Positions 1 through 37,200 of a DNA stretch of 64,000 nt are shown piece by piece. The DNA is from Sorex araneus (lineage: Eukaryota > Chordata > Mammalia > Eulipotyphla > Soricidae). The first letter of the stretch is position 1. Each line of letters opens with the position of its first letter. The notes beneath the pieces were generated by a model. That model saw only the letters and a list, made by a program, of their open reading frames with translations. It made no database searches and had not been told where the DNA came from. The position numbers and the translations under genes were made by a program. The stretch lies in assembly GCF_027595985.1 (NCBI RefSeq), contig NC_073311.1:29787892-29851891 (forward strand), written 5' to 3'.

Positions 1-53
1 TTAAATGATCTATCCAAATAACAAATGGTTAAAAATTATAAAAGACTTATTAC

Positions 54-24915
<24,862 letters not shown>

Positions 24916-26231
24916 TTTCAACTCTCTTGCTGCTAATCCAATGTTTTTAGTATAAGAATTGCAGGAATGCAAATATAAAAACTATCAGTGTGTTGGGGGG
25001 AAAAGGATTTCTTTTCCACAGTCCTTCAGGCTATCAGTAGTATTCCTTTAAAACTGACCTCCTGTTGACAGTATATTACACAATAGATAATTTTTAAAGA
25101 AATTGAAATTAGAAGATACCTTCTCTAGCTTTGCAGAAATGTTGAAAGTGGTTGCTAGTACACACACCTCAAACTTCCAGAATTTTCCTCATTGTTACCT
25201 AATACATTGTTTGCTCATCAGAAGTGACCTCATTTATAACTGTAGGTTTAGTTTACCAAAGTAAGTACTAAACCATATTTCTCTTGCTAATTATAATATA
25301 TTAACCAAAAATAAAGTAAGAAAAGTACATTTTATTTTTTAATATTATGATTGAATTTAAAACAAACTAGTTAATAATTTTATAATTAAAAAATAATCCT
25401 TTTATAAATAGTTACTTCCCAAACTACAATTTTTATAGATGGTTTTAAAAGAAAACTAAAAAAAGTATGGCTAATATTTATAAATTAATGAAATTATTAA
25501 ATATTTACTTACAGTTTATCTTTTTGTGGAAAAATCAGTCAGATCTTGATATATCAATAGTACCTCAAAATAAATATAGTTTTTCATCTTGTAGTTATAT
25601 TCCAATAGTTTTTACTGTTGTAAAGGAGAAATAATTTCTTCCTGTAGCAGAAAAGTTCCAGAATACATGAAAAAGTTGAAAATCTGTTGAAACAACGTGG
25701 AATATTCTTCTTCCCAGGCATTTCAATTAGCAGTTAGTGAGGTCTTCATCTTGTCATATGTACTAAAATATGCTTAATCTAGCAGAAATTAAGCATTTTC
25801 CTAGTAGGTGATCTAAGAAGGTGTCATAATACATAATACATTAAATTTGTTTTTAATTTAATGTAGGCTAACTGTAGATAAAAACAGTCTTAAAGACGGC
25901 TGAGAAAAATGTTTTTACCTCGAACTCTGTTTTAAACAAGTAGTCCACTAGACAGGCAAACAGGTCAAAGTATTTTTTTTCTTTTTTTATCATTTGTCAA
26001 GGGCTATAATTAGATCTGTACATTTTGGTATCTTATGCAGGACTTGGAGATTGAATTTCTTCCTTTCAGAAACACTTTCCTTTTCCCATTTTCTTGTCAT
26101 TTGTTTCTCTTGTGAAATTCATTCTGGTCTTTAAGGGAAAGCTTTGGTCATACCAAGGAGTAATTTTTCCCACTGTAAAAGAATGATTGGAAATGATAGG
26201 AAATAAAACTTTGTTTCTGAAGTTGGAGGTC

Positions 26232-26332
26232 ACTGTCACTGTCACTGTCATCCCGTTGCTCATCGATTTGTTCAAGTGGGCATCAGTAACGTCTCCATCC
26301 TGAGACTTGTTACTGTTTTTGGCGTATTGAAT
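26232..26332 (-). repeat. SINE-B 3' fragment with CACTGT tail
   Basis: (CACTGT)n, CATCCCGTTGCTCATCGATT, GTAACGTCTCCATCCTGAGA and TTTTTGGCGTATTGAAT on minus. Head and duplicated units missing. Confidence 0.9.
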
Positions 26333-27120
26333 GGTAGGTCTGAAAATTTTATAATATATTGTGTTGGCCAGGTAGACTCACATTAAATAAATTTCATCTG
26401 TTACACAAATTAGTACAACTAAGTCAGTCATGTGTCAGTAATGAAAGTCTTCCAGATTGTAATCCAGTAACAACACTGAGTAGAGAGGTTGAGAATGACT
26501 CTTTGTTGGCTCTTCAGGCTTATGAGAATCAGGGAACGGTGCTGTTTGCCACCCACAAGAGCAGGAGTACAGTTTATCAATGGTCCTATTCCTTTCCCTT
26601 GCCTTAGAATCCTAAATTTCTGCAGAGATTTTGCTCTAGGAATTGACCAAAACCAAGCACAGAAAAAAAAAAAAAAAAAAAGACTTCTTCCTGGGAAATG
26701 GCTATAGCCTTGCTGATACTATTCAAAGAAAAAGTTGGAATGTTTTGGAAGATGATCCTTTCTCAGAAATGACCTAGAATATTGAACCTAATAGATTCTG
26801 TGGCAGTTTGGGAAATGACAGTTGGTAGTTGAGAAAGTCATTTGAGTGAGGCCCTTCTGAGGTGCAAGAAACAAGTTTGTTTGTTTGTTTGTTTTTTCCA
26901 AGGATTCCTCTGGGAACAAAATCACTGAGAGCTGATTATAAAATCTGAACGGATTTCTGGTTCCATATTTCAAAAACAGCATTAGACCGTTCTCCATCCC
27001 CTTCGTTTAAAAAAGGTACATTTTGACCTTTTTGTAGATAATTTTTCCTATGAGAAAAAACAAAGAGATAATTGAATTACTTGAAATGTAAATCTCCTTC
27101 TCCCTCTCTAAATTACCACC

Positions 27121-27202
27121 ACCACGACAACAAAAGAACAACAGCCCCCCACCACCCCCACCCCACCCCGTGAATGCAATTTATCCCCCGCCCCCCGCCC
27201 CG
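27121..27202 (-). repeat. C-rich tract; G-quadruplex potential on minus strand
   Basis: CCCCCCACCACCCCCACCCC and CCCCCGCCCCCCGCCCC blocks give at least six G-runs of four or more on the minus strand. Confidence 0.75.
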
Positions 27203-27965
27203 GTATATTGTACTCCCTTAATACTTTCTGTACAATAAACGTCCCCAAACTCTGGAGATAGAGTCGTCTCATTTTATCAAATTCTAGTTGTATACCCTCA
27301 GATGATAATTTTTAAAAAAGAAACCTGGACTTCTTCCAAACTCACAAATTATGGTAATAAGTCAAAACTACTCCTACTGAGGATTATACTCATCAGTGAG
27401 ACAGAAAAGCTACTGTTACTTAATATTTTATTCGGTCACTGGCCACTTACCCTCCAATAGCCTTTCAAGTCCTAAATCAAATTAATCTGTTTAAATAGCT
27501 GTGCCGACCGAGAATTACTCAAGTCTCTGGGACTCTGTCGGAGCTCATTTTGAAGCAAATGCAATTCTAAATCTGGTTGTTGGGTGTCCGTGTGGTTTTG
27601 GATTTGCCTAAGGCTACACTTTGCACACTACCAAAAAAGCATCAGATCCGATTTCGACAACACCACGAGGTTACAAAGAAGCGTACGCCTAACGTTACTT
27701 TCTCTGGCTACTAACGTCTACAGGGCTTCCCGTAGGAACTTGGAAAAGATAACAGATCATTAAGCATCTCTATCAAAAGATACTTAAGGACCTGCTGCTC
27801 TCTTTAGCATGGCGTTCAACTGCCCATAAAGTGATTCGCTCTTTCTATGCTTTGGTACAAAAAAAAAAAATTCAACAAATAGATATTTGTAGGTCGGTTA
27901 TTCGACACGCTTAAACACACAGAGCGCGGACGCGGAACTTCGTTTCTCCGGGAACGTGAGGACTC

Positions 27966-27988
27966 GGGGGGAGGGGTGGGGGCGGGGG
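27966..27988 (+). promoter_or_regulatory. Potential G-quadruplex in RLIG1 promoter
   Basis: Four runs of four or more G separated by single bases (G6-A-G4-T-G5-C-G5), immediately upstream of the ZNF143-type site. Fits the intramolecular G-quadruplex pattern; no direct evidence of function. Confidence 0.6.
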
Positions 27989-28018
27989 ACGTTCCCGGGA
28001 GCGCACACAGGGCCGCGC

Positions 28019-28037
28019 ACTACAACTCCCAGAAGGC
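28019..28037 (+). promoter_or_regulatory. ZNF143/THAP11 (SBS-type) binding element
   Basis: The sequence actacaactcccagaaggc matches the ACTACAAnTCCCA core of the Staf/ZNF143 element, which is common just upstream of housekeeping transcription starts in CpG islands. It lies 151 bp upstream of the RLIG1 start codon. Confidence 0.8.
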
Positions 28038-28055
28038 GCTGCGGCGAGCGGCGGC

Positions 28056-28063
28056 CACTTCCT
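28056..28063 (-). promoter_or_regulatory. ETS/GABP-type site
   Basis: CACTTCCT (AGGAAGTG on the minus strand) lies 19 bp downstream of the ZNF143-type element. This pairing is frequent in TATA-less CpG-island promoters. Single-motif evidence only. Confidence 0.5.
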
Positions 28064-28187
28064 TTCCCGTCTCCCCGCCGCGCTCCGGGGGCTGGACGGC
28101 GCGGGCAGGCGGCGTGCTTGGCTCGGGGCTGGAGGACGATCGTCGCGGGCCCTGTCCGACCGCCGGGGGGATCGTGGGAGCCCCAGC

Positions 28188-28277
28188 ATGAGGCGCCTGG
28201 GGTCGGTGCAGCGGAAGATGCCGTGTGCGTTCGTGACGGAAGTGAAAGAGGAGCCGGCCAGCAAACGGGAGCAGCAG
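28188..28277 (+). CDS. RLIG1: RLIG1 coding exon 1
   Basis: Thirty codons, [20 protein letters not shown] to SKREQQ, then a GTACTG donor. It lies inside the CpG island. The second ATG (codon 11) is a less likely start because the family begins at the first. An apparent 76-codon read-through past 28277 is intron. Confidence 0.96.
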
Positions 28278-31200
28278 GTACTGCGCGGGGGCTCGGTCCC
28301 GGGCCTGGCACCGCGGCGCGTGGGATTTTCTCTGCTGGGCAGAACTTTTTTTTCTGCAAGTTTTTTTTTTTTTTTTTTTGGTGGTGCAGGTCTAGCATGG
28401 GAGAGTTTGGGGGGATGACAACGCACCGCCTGAGCTCCCGGTTCTCCCACCTGCTCTCATGTGGGCAGTTCCACCGTACATGCATGTCATCTGCTGAGCG
28501 GGAATTTTCCTGGCGATCAGATTCTTAATCAAGCACTTTGAGATGGAAAAGCCGCCTTCCGAACTTGCGTGCTCTTGACTCACCCTAGTCCACTCTCTAC
28601 TCACTCTTTATGCACCCGAGTCCACTCACTCGAGTCCAGGCCACTTCTCAAGTGTGAGGTGCCTAAGTGGAGATTTGGGGTGGGGGAGACTGGCTGTACC
28701 AGTTCCAAACTGGGCACTGACACTGTATGGGCAGCTGGCCCAATCCATCCCTGAAGCCGGGACTCTCCTACTTAATGACCTGCTGTTCTCGATTACAGGG
28801 TGTGGATACCCACCTAATCACCTTCTGACATGTGTTCTCAGCTCAAGATGTAAATGCTTAATCAGTATTGACCCTTCATAAATACTGCTGCAGAAAAAAA
28901 TTCTTGTGTCAGGATAACTCTGGAATACATAGAGAAGGTCTTTGCTAGTTGAATCCTCAGTTATTTTGGGGTTCTTCCAACTTAGCAAAAAAAAAAAAAC
29001 ATTAAAAAGTCATTTGACATCACCCCTAAGCTTCCCTTTATATTGTATCTATTGGCCTCCATGTCTTCCTGGAAGACTAGGGTTTTTAAAGCCTAGACTG
29101 CTGTTACTCTTAGATCAGGTCTTCTGTCACCTACTAGGCACTGGATAAATATTTGCTGAATGAAAGCTTGAGCCCTACAGTCATTTCATTTTTAAAAATG
29201 TTGGGCCTAGAGCAGTAGAACAAGGAATAGAGTTTTCCTTGCACACAACCCACTTGCTCCCCTGTGCATCGCCAGAAGTAATTCCTGGGTGCAGAGCCAG
29301 CAGTAACTCTTGTGTGCCACCAGATGTGGCCCCCAAATAAGATAAATACATATAAAAATATATATCTTTGTCATCTGTTTCATCATTTTCATGTAATTAC
29401 CTCCTGCATATTGGACTAATTATTCTGATTCACCCAGAATCATCCTCACATTTTTTACCCCTACTTAAAACTACCCAGGTAGTTACAACTAAATGTCTGT
29501 AGCAGTAGTTGGCAAGCTTTTGGCTTTTACACTCTAACAAACCACATGCAACCTTGTCTCCTGAATAGTGGTTGTTGAGTCTGGCTGTGGTGCTCCACCA
29601 CTGTATGTGTGTTTATAGTGGCAGGGTGGAGAGTAAGTTTGTAAAATAACCCTCTAACAAAAAATAAGCCCTTTTTTGTTAATATTAAGTAATAATACTC
29701 TTTATAGCATATACATCCTTTGCTCTCATTCAAGACTTGTAACCATTGACCTGTCTCAATCTAGCCATTGATCCGTCTCAGTCCTCTCTCCTGTGGACTC
29801 TGCTGTGGAAGTGGAGTCTGTTCTATCGAAGTATATTTATCCTGTTAACATGCAAAGCACAGTCCTGTCTCTTTTTTTCTTTTTTTGTATGACTGAACCA
29901 CGACCTGGATCACATCCAGAATTTTTTTTTTTTTTTTGCTTTTTGAGTCACATCTGGTGATGCACAGGGGTTCCTCCTGGCTCATGCATGCAGGAATTAC
30001 TCCTGGCGGTGCTCAGGGGACCGTATGGAATGCTGAGAATCGAACCCTTGTCGGCCTTGTGCAAGGCAAACACCCTACCTGCTGAACTATCACTCCTGCC
30101 CCTCGTCCAGAATTTTTGATTTTTTTTGAAATAGGTGTACTTTATGAAATAATCTTTGATCAACTTCTTTACCCCAGTAATTCTTGTGTCTAGATATAGA
30201 AAAGAAAAATTCTGTCAGTCTTTACTTTTCAGAAACACATGCCTTGTGACGGGCAGGCATGTGTAATGACAAGTTTATGAGCCTCTGGGTATTTTTGACT
30301 TTTCATTTTTTGAGGCGGCACTTGCACAGGTGTCCTGGCTCTGTGCTCAGGGTTCACTCTTGGAGGGCCCAAGGGAACCATATGGGATTCGTGGGAATGA
30401 ACCTGGGTCTGCCGCATGCACACAAGCGCCCTACCTGCTCTCCTACTTCTCCAGCCCCTGCCTCTTGGTATCTTAGCGGATCCCTTGGATATATTGATAG
30501 CCGAGAGTGGTAGATAATTGATGAGTAATTTTCCTAAAATCTCATAACCCGCCCCCCACCACACACAAACACACAGGTCATACCTTATGTGCTTAATGGT
30601 ACTTCCATTTATTAGACTGAAACCTATACACATCAATTTAGTAGTATATTGTGTAGCATTTTGTTTCACATTATGTGAATCATGGACTGGAGCGCAGCAG
30701 GTAGGGCGTTTGCCTTGCACACAGCTGACCTGGGTTCGATTCCTCTGTCCCTCTCGGAGAGCCTGGCAAGCTACTGACAGTATCTCGCCCGGTACGCAGA
30801 GCCTGGTAAGCTACCCGTGGCATATTTGATATGCCAAAAACAGTAACAAGAAGTCTCACAATGGAGACGTTACTGGTGCCTGCTTGAGCAAATAGAAGAT
30901 CAATGGGACAATGGGACTACAGTGCTATGTGAATCATGAATGTTAATTCAGACAACTTAGTATATGAAGCAGTGACTTAAGTCTTTCAGAACTGAAAATA
31001 GTTTACAGATAAATGTTGGTAGTAACTATTGAGCACCTCCCTCCCCCTATTCTTGGTGCTCTTTGGGTTTTTCTACCTAATGATAGAAAATTAATACATT
31101 TAATATGCAAACAGTTTAGTACTGTTAGAGCTGAGTGTCCTTTCCACCTCCCTCTTCCCCTTTGCACGTATCACACCTACTGACATCGTGTCACTTGTTT

Positions 31201-34200
31201 TCTCTTGTGCTAAAAAGGAAGTTTAAAAAAGATGCATGCTTTGTCTCTCCCACCCCCTTCCCCGCCCCCTCTGTATTTACCAATGCTGGCAAGGACAGTG
31301 CTTAACCCATAGAAGGGATTTGGCAAGTAGTTAATCTCAAGTGAATAATCAAACATGAACACCTGTGCCAGACACACAGCACTTCATGGATGTTGTGCGG
31401 TCATTCAGTCTTCCTGATGGACGGAGAAATGTGAATGACTAAACCCGTGCCAGCAGACATTGCTGTGCTAGCATAGAAGGGAGGGATGAGGCTCGTAGTA
31501 GTGTTCAAGTGACTGAAGAATATAAACACATTGTCCCTTAGAATGAGTGAAATTTAGAAAACTTGGAACTTTCTAGTGAGATTATGTGTGAAGACAGAGG
31601 CTGTTTTAAACCAGTTCTTTTTCTCTTTCTTTTTGAAGCCGTTTAAAGTTTTGGCAACCGAAACTATAAGTCACAAGGCATTAGAGGCAGATATATACAA
31701 TGCAATACCAACAGAAAAAGTGGATGGAACATGTTGTTATGTTACTACCTACAAAGGTAAAATCAAACTGTACTCCAAATGTTACTTTTCTTTCTTAATC
31801 ACTCTAAAAGACTTTCTTGAACGGGGCATTTGCTCCTGATAAAACCTTGGAAACCTAAGGATACTAGCTTAATAGACCCACATTCATCATATTGTATTTG
31901 TCTTCAGCGTATCTTTTTCTTTGGGGAGGAGAGGAAGGCAATATGAATGATGACTTAATATTAAGGGCCAGATGATATAATAAGTGCTTTATACATGTTA
32001 CCTGTAATTTGCACAGTAAGCCTCTCCATTTCACAGATAAGGAATCTAAAACTCAGAGATCTTAGTTTCAGTAATCAAGACCATTTAATTAATGAATAAC
32101 TGAACTGGTAATAGAACCTAGGTTTGTCTGACCCTAAAGCTTTTCTTATTCTATCTTTCCTGGTGCTGAGAATAATGCTGTTATTATTTGGAAGTTATCC
32201 ATAATTTAATGTATTTTAAAAATATAGGAACTCAGTGGAAACTAACAGCTATTGTGAGGGAGAAATGTGTTGAAAGAACCTTCGTAAGAACTGATTTCTT
32301 CCTCTCAACTCCAGATGAGAAATAGAGTAGAAATTCCTATTGTCAAGAAATATCGGGGCTGGAGTGATAGCACAGCGGGTAGGGCGTTTGCCTTGCACGC
32401 AGCCGACCCGGGTTCAATTCCCAGCATCCCGTATGGTCCCCTGAGCAGGGCCAGGGGTAATTCCTGAGTGCAGAGCCAGGAGTGACCCCTGAGCATCGCT
32501 GGGTGTGACCCAAAAAGAAAAAAAAAAAGAAATATCTTCTGAAATGACATAAGCCTTTTTAGAAATTGTGATAACATACACAGAGCATAAAATTGGTCAT
32601 GTTGACTAATTTTAATGTGCAGTTCAAGGGTACGCGTCATTCACATTGTTGTGCTCTCACCACCATCCGTCCATCTCCAGAATGTGCTTCGTCTTGCAGG
32701 ATGGAAGCCTTTGACTCATTAATTAACTCACTATTCTCTTGCTAACCACTGTCTACTTTGTCTCTATGATTTTAACTGCTCTATGTATAGAAATGTAATG
32801 GGTTGGTCATTTGGTGACTGGCTTCTTTCACTTAGCATAATGTCTTCAAGGTTCATTCATACAAAATTTCCTCTCTGACTTGAAGGTGCAGGTCAGTAAG
32901 CTGAATGGGAGATTCTCTTTGCATGATGGAGGCCTAGGTTTGATCGCCAGCACTGCATGATCGGAGCATGTCAGGAGGAACCCCCCTCCCCCCCATTCTT
33001 GCAACACTGTCCTTTGGCCCCAAATCCAAAGCAAAACAAAAATTTCTTTCTTTTATTTGTATTTAATCACCTTGAGATACACAGTTACAAAGTTAATCAT
33101 GATTGGGTTTCAGTCATACAGTGTCCCAACACCCAACCCTTCACTAATGTACATTTTCCCACCACCAGTGTCCCCAGTCTGTCTCCCTCTGCTGCTCCTC
33201 CCCAGCCAGCCCGTTGGGCAGGCACTTTTCTTCATTTTCTCTCTCTTTTCATCTAGGCATTAATTGTAGCTCAATACAGGTACTGAAAGGTTATTATGTA
33301 TATTATGTATATTCCTTTACCAACTTCCATCACTCAGCTCTCTTCCAGAGTAATCATTTCCAGCTGTCATTGTCTCATTGTCATAATGCTCCCTTCTCTA
33401 TCCTATTTGTGCCCCCACCCCACACATACACACTTGTGGCAACCATGAAGTTTCTCCTGACCTTGTTGCTACTGTCTTTGGATATTAGTCTCTTAATATT
33501 TTTTGTATCTTCCTTTGTATATTCTTCTTTAATGTTAAATCATACTCCATTATATTTATTTACCATATTTTGTTTATCCATTTATGCATCAGACTACACT
33601 TAGGTTTCTGTCTTTTGGTTATAATGTACAGTACTGCAATGAATATGGTATACAAGTAACAATTTTTTGAAACATTTTCAATATTTTGAGGAATGCTAGT
33701 ATACTGTTTTTCGTAGTAGTTTTATGTTATACCAGTAGTGTGCAAAGGTTTCAGTTTCTTGACATCTTATTCTGTTTCTTTTAATAGTTGCCATTTTTAA
33801 TACTGTAAATGATTTTTTTTATATTTACTGACTAAAAGAACAAAAGATCCATTCAACTAGAAATTTTAATGCAGTTTTAGTCTGTTTCTTATCTGCAGAG
33901 CAAACAAGTAATGCAGAATTTGTGAACCAAATACAATCAGTATTTTAAAACATACTTCTGAGTTAGAAGGAAACTTACTGCAGAACTTACCAGGCCTTTA
34001 TATTAAGAAGCTTTTTGTACAGTGGGTAGGACATTTGCCTTGATAGTACTGACCCAGTTTCAATCCCAGAGAACGCAGATGGTCCCCGAAACCCTGCCAG
34101 AGTGATCCTTGAGCACTGCTGGGTGTGTCCAGGAACAAAAACAACAGAGAAGGAAAGAGAGAGCGGGGGAGAGTTAGAGGGAGGAGAAAGAAAGAAAGTT

Positions 34201-37200
34201 TAATGCACATCAGTATATGTAGGTATGTCTAACGTGATAGAGAAACATGGATGCATTGCTTTTGTTTTGTTTTGTTTTGTTTTTGGGTCACATCCAGCTG
34301 TGCTCAGGGTTTACTCCTGGCTCTGCACTCAGGGATCTCTTTTGGCGGGCTCAGGGGATCCAGGGCATCCATAGGATGCCAGGTGTTGAACACAGGCCGA
34401 CCACATGCAAGGCAAACGCCCTACCTGCTTTACTATTGCACTGGTCCCACCTAATTTATTACAAAAAATATATATATATATATATATATAGAAAGCAACA
34501 AATAGTGTTTACAGATCTCCCATTTAGTGCCCGAAAAGATGCACTGTTTAGCAGGGGCACTGGAAGAAGAGGCGTCCCTGCAAAGACTTGCACAGCCATG
34601 AGTCTGGAGAGGCCGGTTGAAAGCTGTTTATTGCCTCTCCTCTCCTCACTCCCCACCCTTTTTCTTTCTTCCTTGTTGTCTTCCTTTCTTCCTCTTCTTC
34701 TCCCCAGAGCCCTCTTCCCAAAGCCCCAGTCAGAAGCTGCTGATCTGTGCAGTCTCCACTTTCAAAGCAAGGATTCCAAAATGGGAGATTTTTATATTTT
34801 ACTGGTCAGAAAATCGTCTAAGTATCTATCCTTACTAGCAGGGCCTCCAGGGCACTTATTAAGGCCTGGAGCAGCTCCTCCATCTTGGTGTGACAAAGAA
34901 TGCTGGCACTAGGCCATCTGAAATGCCTGAAGAATCCATATGTGGTTTCATGGCATCACCACTATTGTCCCTTGACTAAGTGTTGACCAAAGAAGACACC
35001 ACCTTTGAAATTTCAATGCTTTAGGAATTGAAGCACTTAGCACAGTTTGAGTGCTTCAGAAACAGTATAAATAGTAGTGTGGTTATGTTTCTATTTAGTA
35101 TGAAGATAGCTTTATTTTCTCACAAATGCTACTCTGAAAAAGTATGACCTTGGAATGCTTTATGAAGGGGTCATATATATAAACATAAGTATATATGTAT
35201 ATCTTTTATTTTGTGCCCATTTTGGATGTGTTTGACTGCATTCTTATTTTCCTTTATCTTCTAGCATTGCACCTTTTAAGAAATTACCCTATTTTTGGAA
35301 AAAAGTCATTCTGAAATAATTTAAAGGTATATCATTACATGTGTGCTTATCATTTTTTATCTAGGTCAGCCATACCTCTGGGCTCGGTTAGACAGAAAAC
35401 CTAACAAACTTGCTGAGAAAAGATTTAAAAACTTTCAGCGTTCAAAACAAAGCTCAAAAGGTGAATTTGTTTTGTTTTGTTTTGTTTTCTAGTTCTTCAT
35501 GATGTAAAAGCCGAAATTTGTGCTTATTTTTGCTATTGTGTTTCTTTTTATATTCTTTTATATTTCACTGGTACAAATGACAAAAGATTCAACTAGAAAG
35601 TACATTATTTTCAATTTTTTTTAATGCTCCACAAAGTAACAGTGTAAGTGTATGCAAGACTTAACTATATGTACCAAAGATGTTTCCATCAACAGTGTTC
35701 ATTTTTTAATATAAGCCCTTTTTATTTATTTATTTATTTATTTATCCTTATTTTTCTTTTCTGGGTCACACCCAGCAATGCTCAGGGGTTACTCCTGGCT
35801 CTGCACGCAGGACTTACCCCTGGCAGTGCTCGGGGGACCATATGGGATGCTGGGAATCGAACCTGGGTTGGCTACGTGTAAAGCAAACGCCCTACCTGCT
35901 GTGCCATCGCTCCAGCTCCTTAAGCCCTTTTTATATGTAAGAGAATCTTCTCGAAAATAACTAAAAAATGGTTTCCTGCTGGGTGCATGTCTGGAGGCTC
36001 TTGAGCAGGACAGGGGTGGCCAAGCAGCCCTGCCGCCATGGAGACTGGCATGGACCCGCGGCCAGCCTGTCACAAGACAGGACTCCCAGCCCGCCTCCCG
36101 CCCCCAAAGGTCTTCCTCATATTTCCATGACTTCACTATATGGTTCATTAATTTTACTAAAATATACAATTATACGTAAACAAGTGAAGTTTTCATTTGG
36201 GCTGGCTAAAAAATGGTGCTTTCTAAATTCTGTTGTAAGTCTTAAACATTTATCAGTAATGTTTCTCCACGTTAATTGAAATATCTACGTAGACTCATTG
36301 AATATCTACTTGTAGTTTGAATTCATTAAAATTCATAAATGTATACATGCTGGATTATTAGCTACTGACTCTAGGTGGTGTGTTTAATAATTGAAGTGTT
36401 AGTACCCTAACACTGGGAAGTAGAATCATTTTGAAATGGTGACAGATGGTGATACTGTGGTGTTTTAGTAGCTGTTCCTATATTGATTTATTTTTTCAGT
36501 AATTTCCTTAAATTATTTCCACATATAAGATTATTTAACTCTTTCAGATTTTTTTTGGAATGTTGAGGAGGACTTCAAACCTGTTCCAGAGTGCTGGATA
36601 CCAGCGAAGGAAATAGAACAGTTAAATGGGAATCCAATGCCTGATGAAAATGGACACATTCCTGGTATGAAAAATTTCTCCTGAGTGGCAGTTTTGTGTT
36701 GACTATTATATAAAAACAGAGTACTCAGAAATGAAATTTTTCATTTTAATGTAATCCTGTGTAGTGTTTGTGCAGTACACAATTTGAGTCATTTATGTGT
36801 TTAGTACATCATGAGATACATGACAGGTGTTTTATATCAAGGGACTTTACTTTCTATAATCTGTGAAAATTAAAAAACAAGTAGGAATAGTCTTGAAGTT
36901 ATTATCAGGATTAAATTATAATTGATCTTAATCTAGTGAGACAATGAAGAAATTTCTGCCTCTTATACTGGGGACAATAAAGATTCCAGAAAATACCTAA
37001 ATAAAAAGTAAGAGGAAATATTGCCTCACAGGTATTTTTTTCTGGCATGGAAGAAATTGTGAACACATATGCTAAGTAGAATGATAACCCCTTATTAAAG
37101 TCCAGTTCAGCAAGCAGGCCATGAGTACCTATTATGAACTTAATAATTCTCTTAGTTCCTAGTAATTCGGAACCCTTATTCATCTTTTTTGAAATTACTA

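Larger units (their letters stand above)
24916..27899. other. Intergenic region between C12orf50 and RLIG1
   Basis: About 3 kb between the divergent genes, with possible untranslated C12orf50 exons that I cannot delimit. It holds a SINE-B 3' fragment (26232-26332), a 20-A run at 26662, and a C-rich tract (27121-27202). No CpG island is seen at the C12orf50 end. Confidence 0.7.
27900..28340 (+). promoter_or_regulatory. RLIG1: CpG-island promoter of RLIG1
   Basis: The only strongly GC- and CpG-rich stretch in the window; it ends just after RLIG1 exon 1. There is no TATA box at a sensible distance. Candidate sites are a ZNF143-type element at 28019-28037, an ETS-type site at 28056-28063 and a G-run cluster at 27966-27988. 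The transcription start is probably between about 28030 and 28150, which gives a short 5' UTR. Long ORFs on both strands here are by-products of high GC. Confidence 0.9.
28278..31638 (+). other. RLIG1: RLIG1 intron 1
   Basis: Starts inside the CpG island with a long poly-T (28362-28380). Contains four SINEs listed separately. 28400-29190 and 30940-31630 show no recognisable element. Confidence 0.8.
31757..35364 (+). other. RLIG1: RLIG1 intron 2
   Basis: Contains a young SINE-A, an old L1 with a younger L1 3' end inside it, three more SINEs and an LTR-like segment. 31800-32350 and 34950-35360 are unremarkable. Confidence 0.8.

Noticed and set aside
26232-26260. (CACTGT)n as a CRISPR-like or regulatory repeat
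   Set aside because: It is the tandem-repeat tail of a reverse SINE-B copy.
27898-28528. Long ORFs on both strands (179-195 codons) over the CpG island
   Set aside because: GC-rich DNA lacks stop codons by composition. They contradict the RLIG1 exon 1 splice donor, read through a poly-T tract, and show no domain.
31576-31839. 87-codon ORF starting upstream of RLIG1 exon 2
   Set aside because: Only 31639-31756 is exon; the rest is polypyrimidine acceptor and downstream intron read in the same frame.
34247-34912. 221-codon plus-strand ORF in RLIG1 intron 2
   Set aside because: It joins a reverse SINE-A, a TA microsatellite (IYIYIY) and the LTR-like segment; a chance fusion of repeats.
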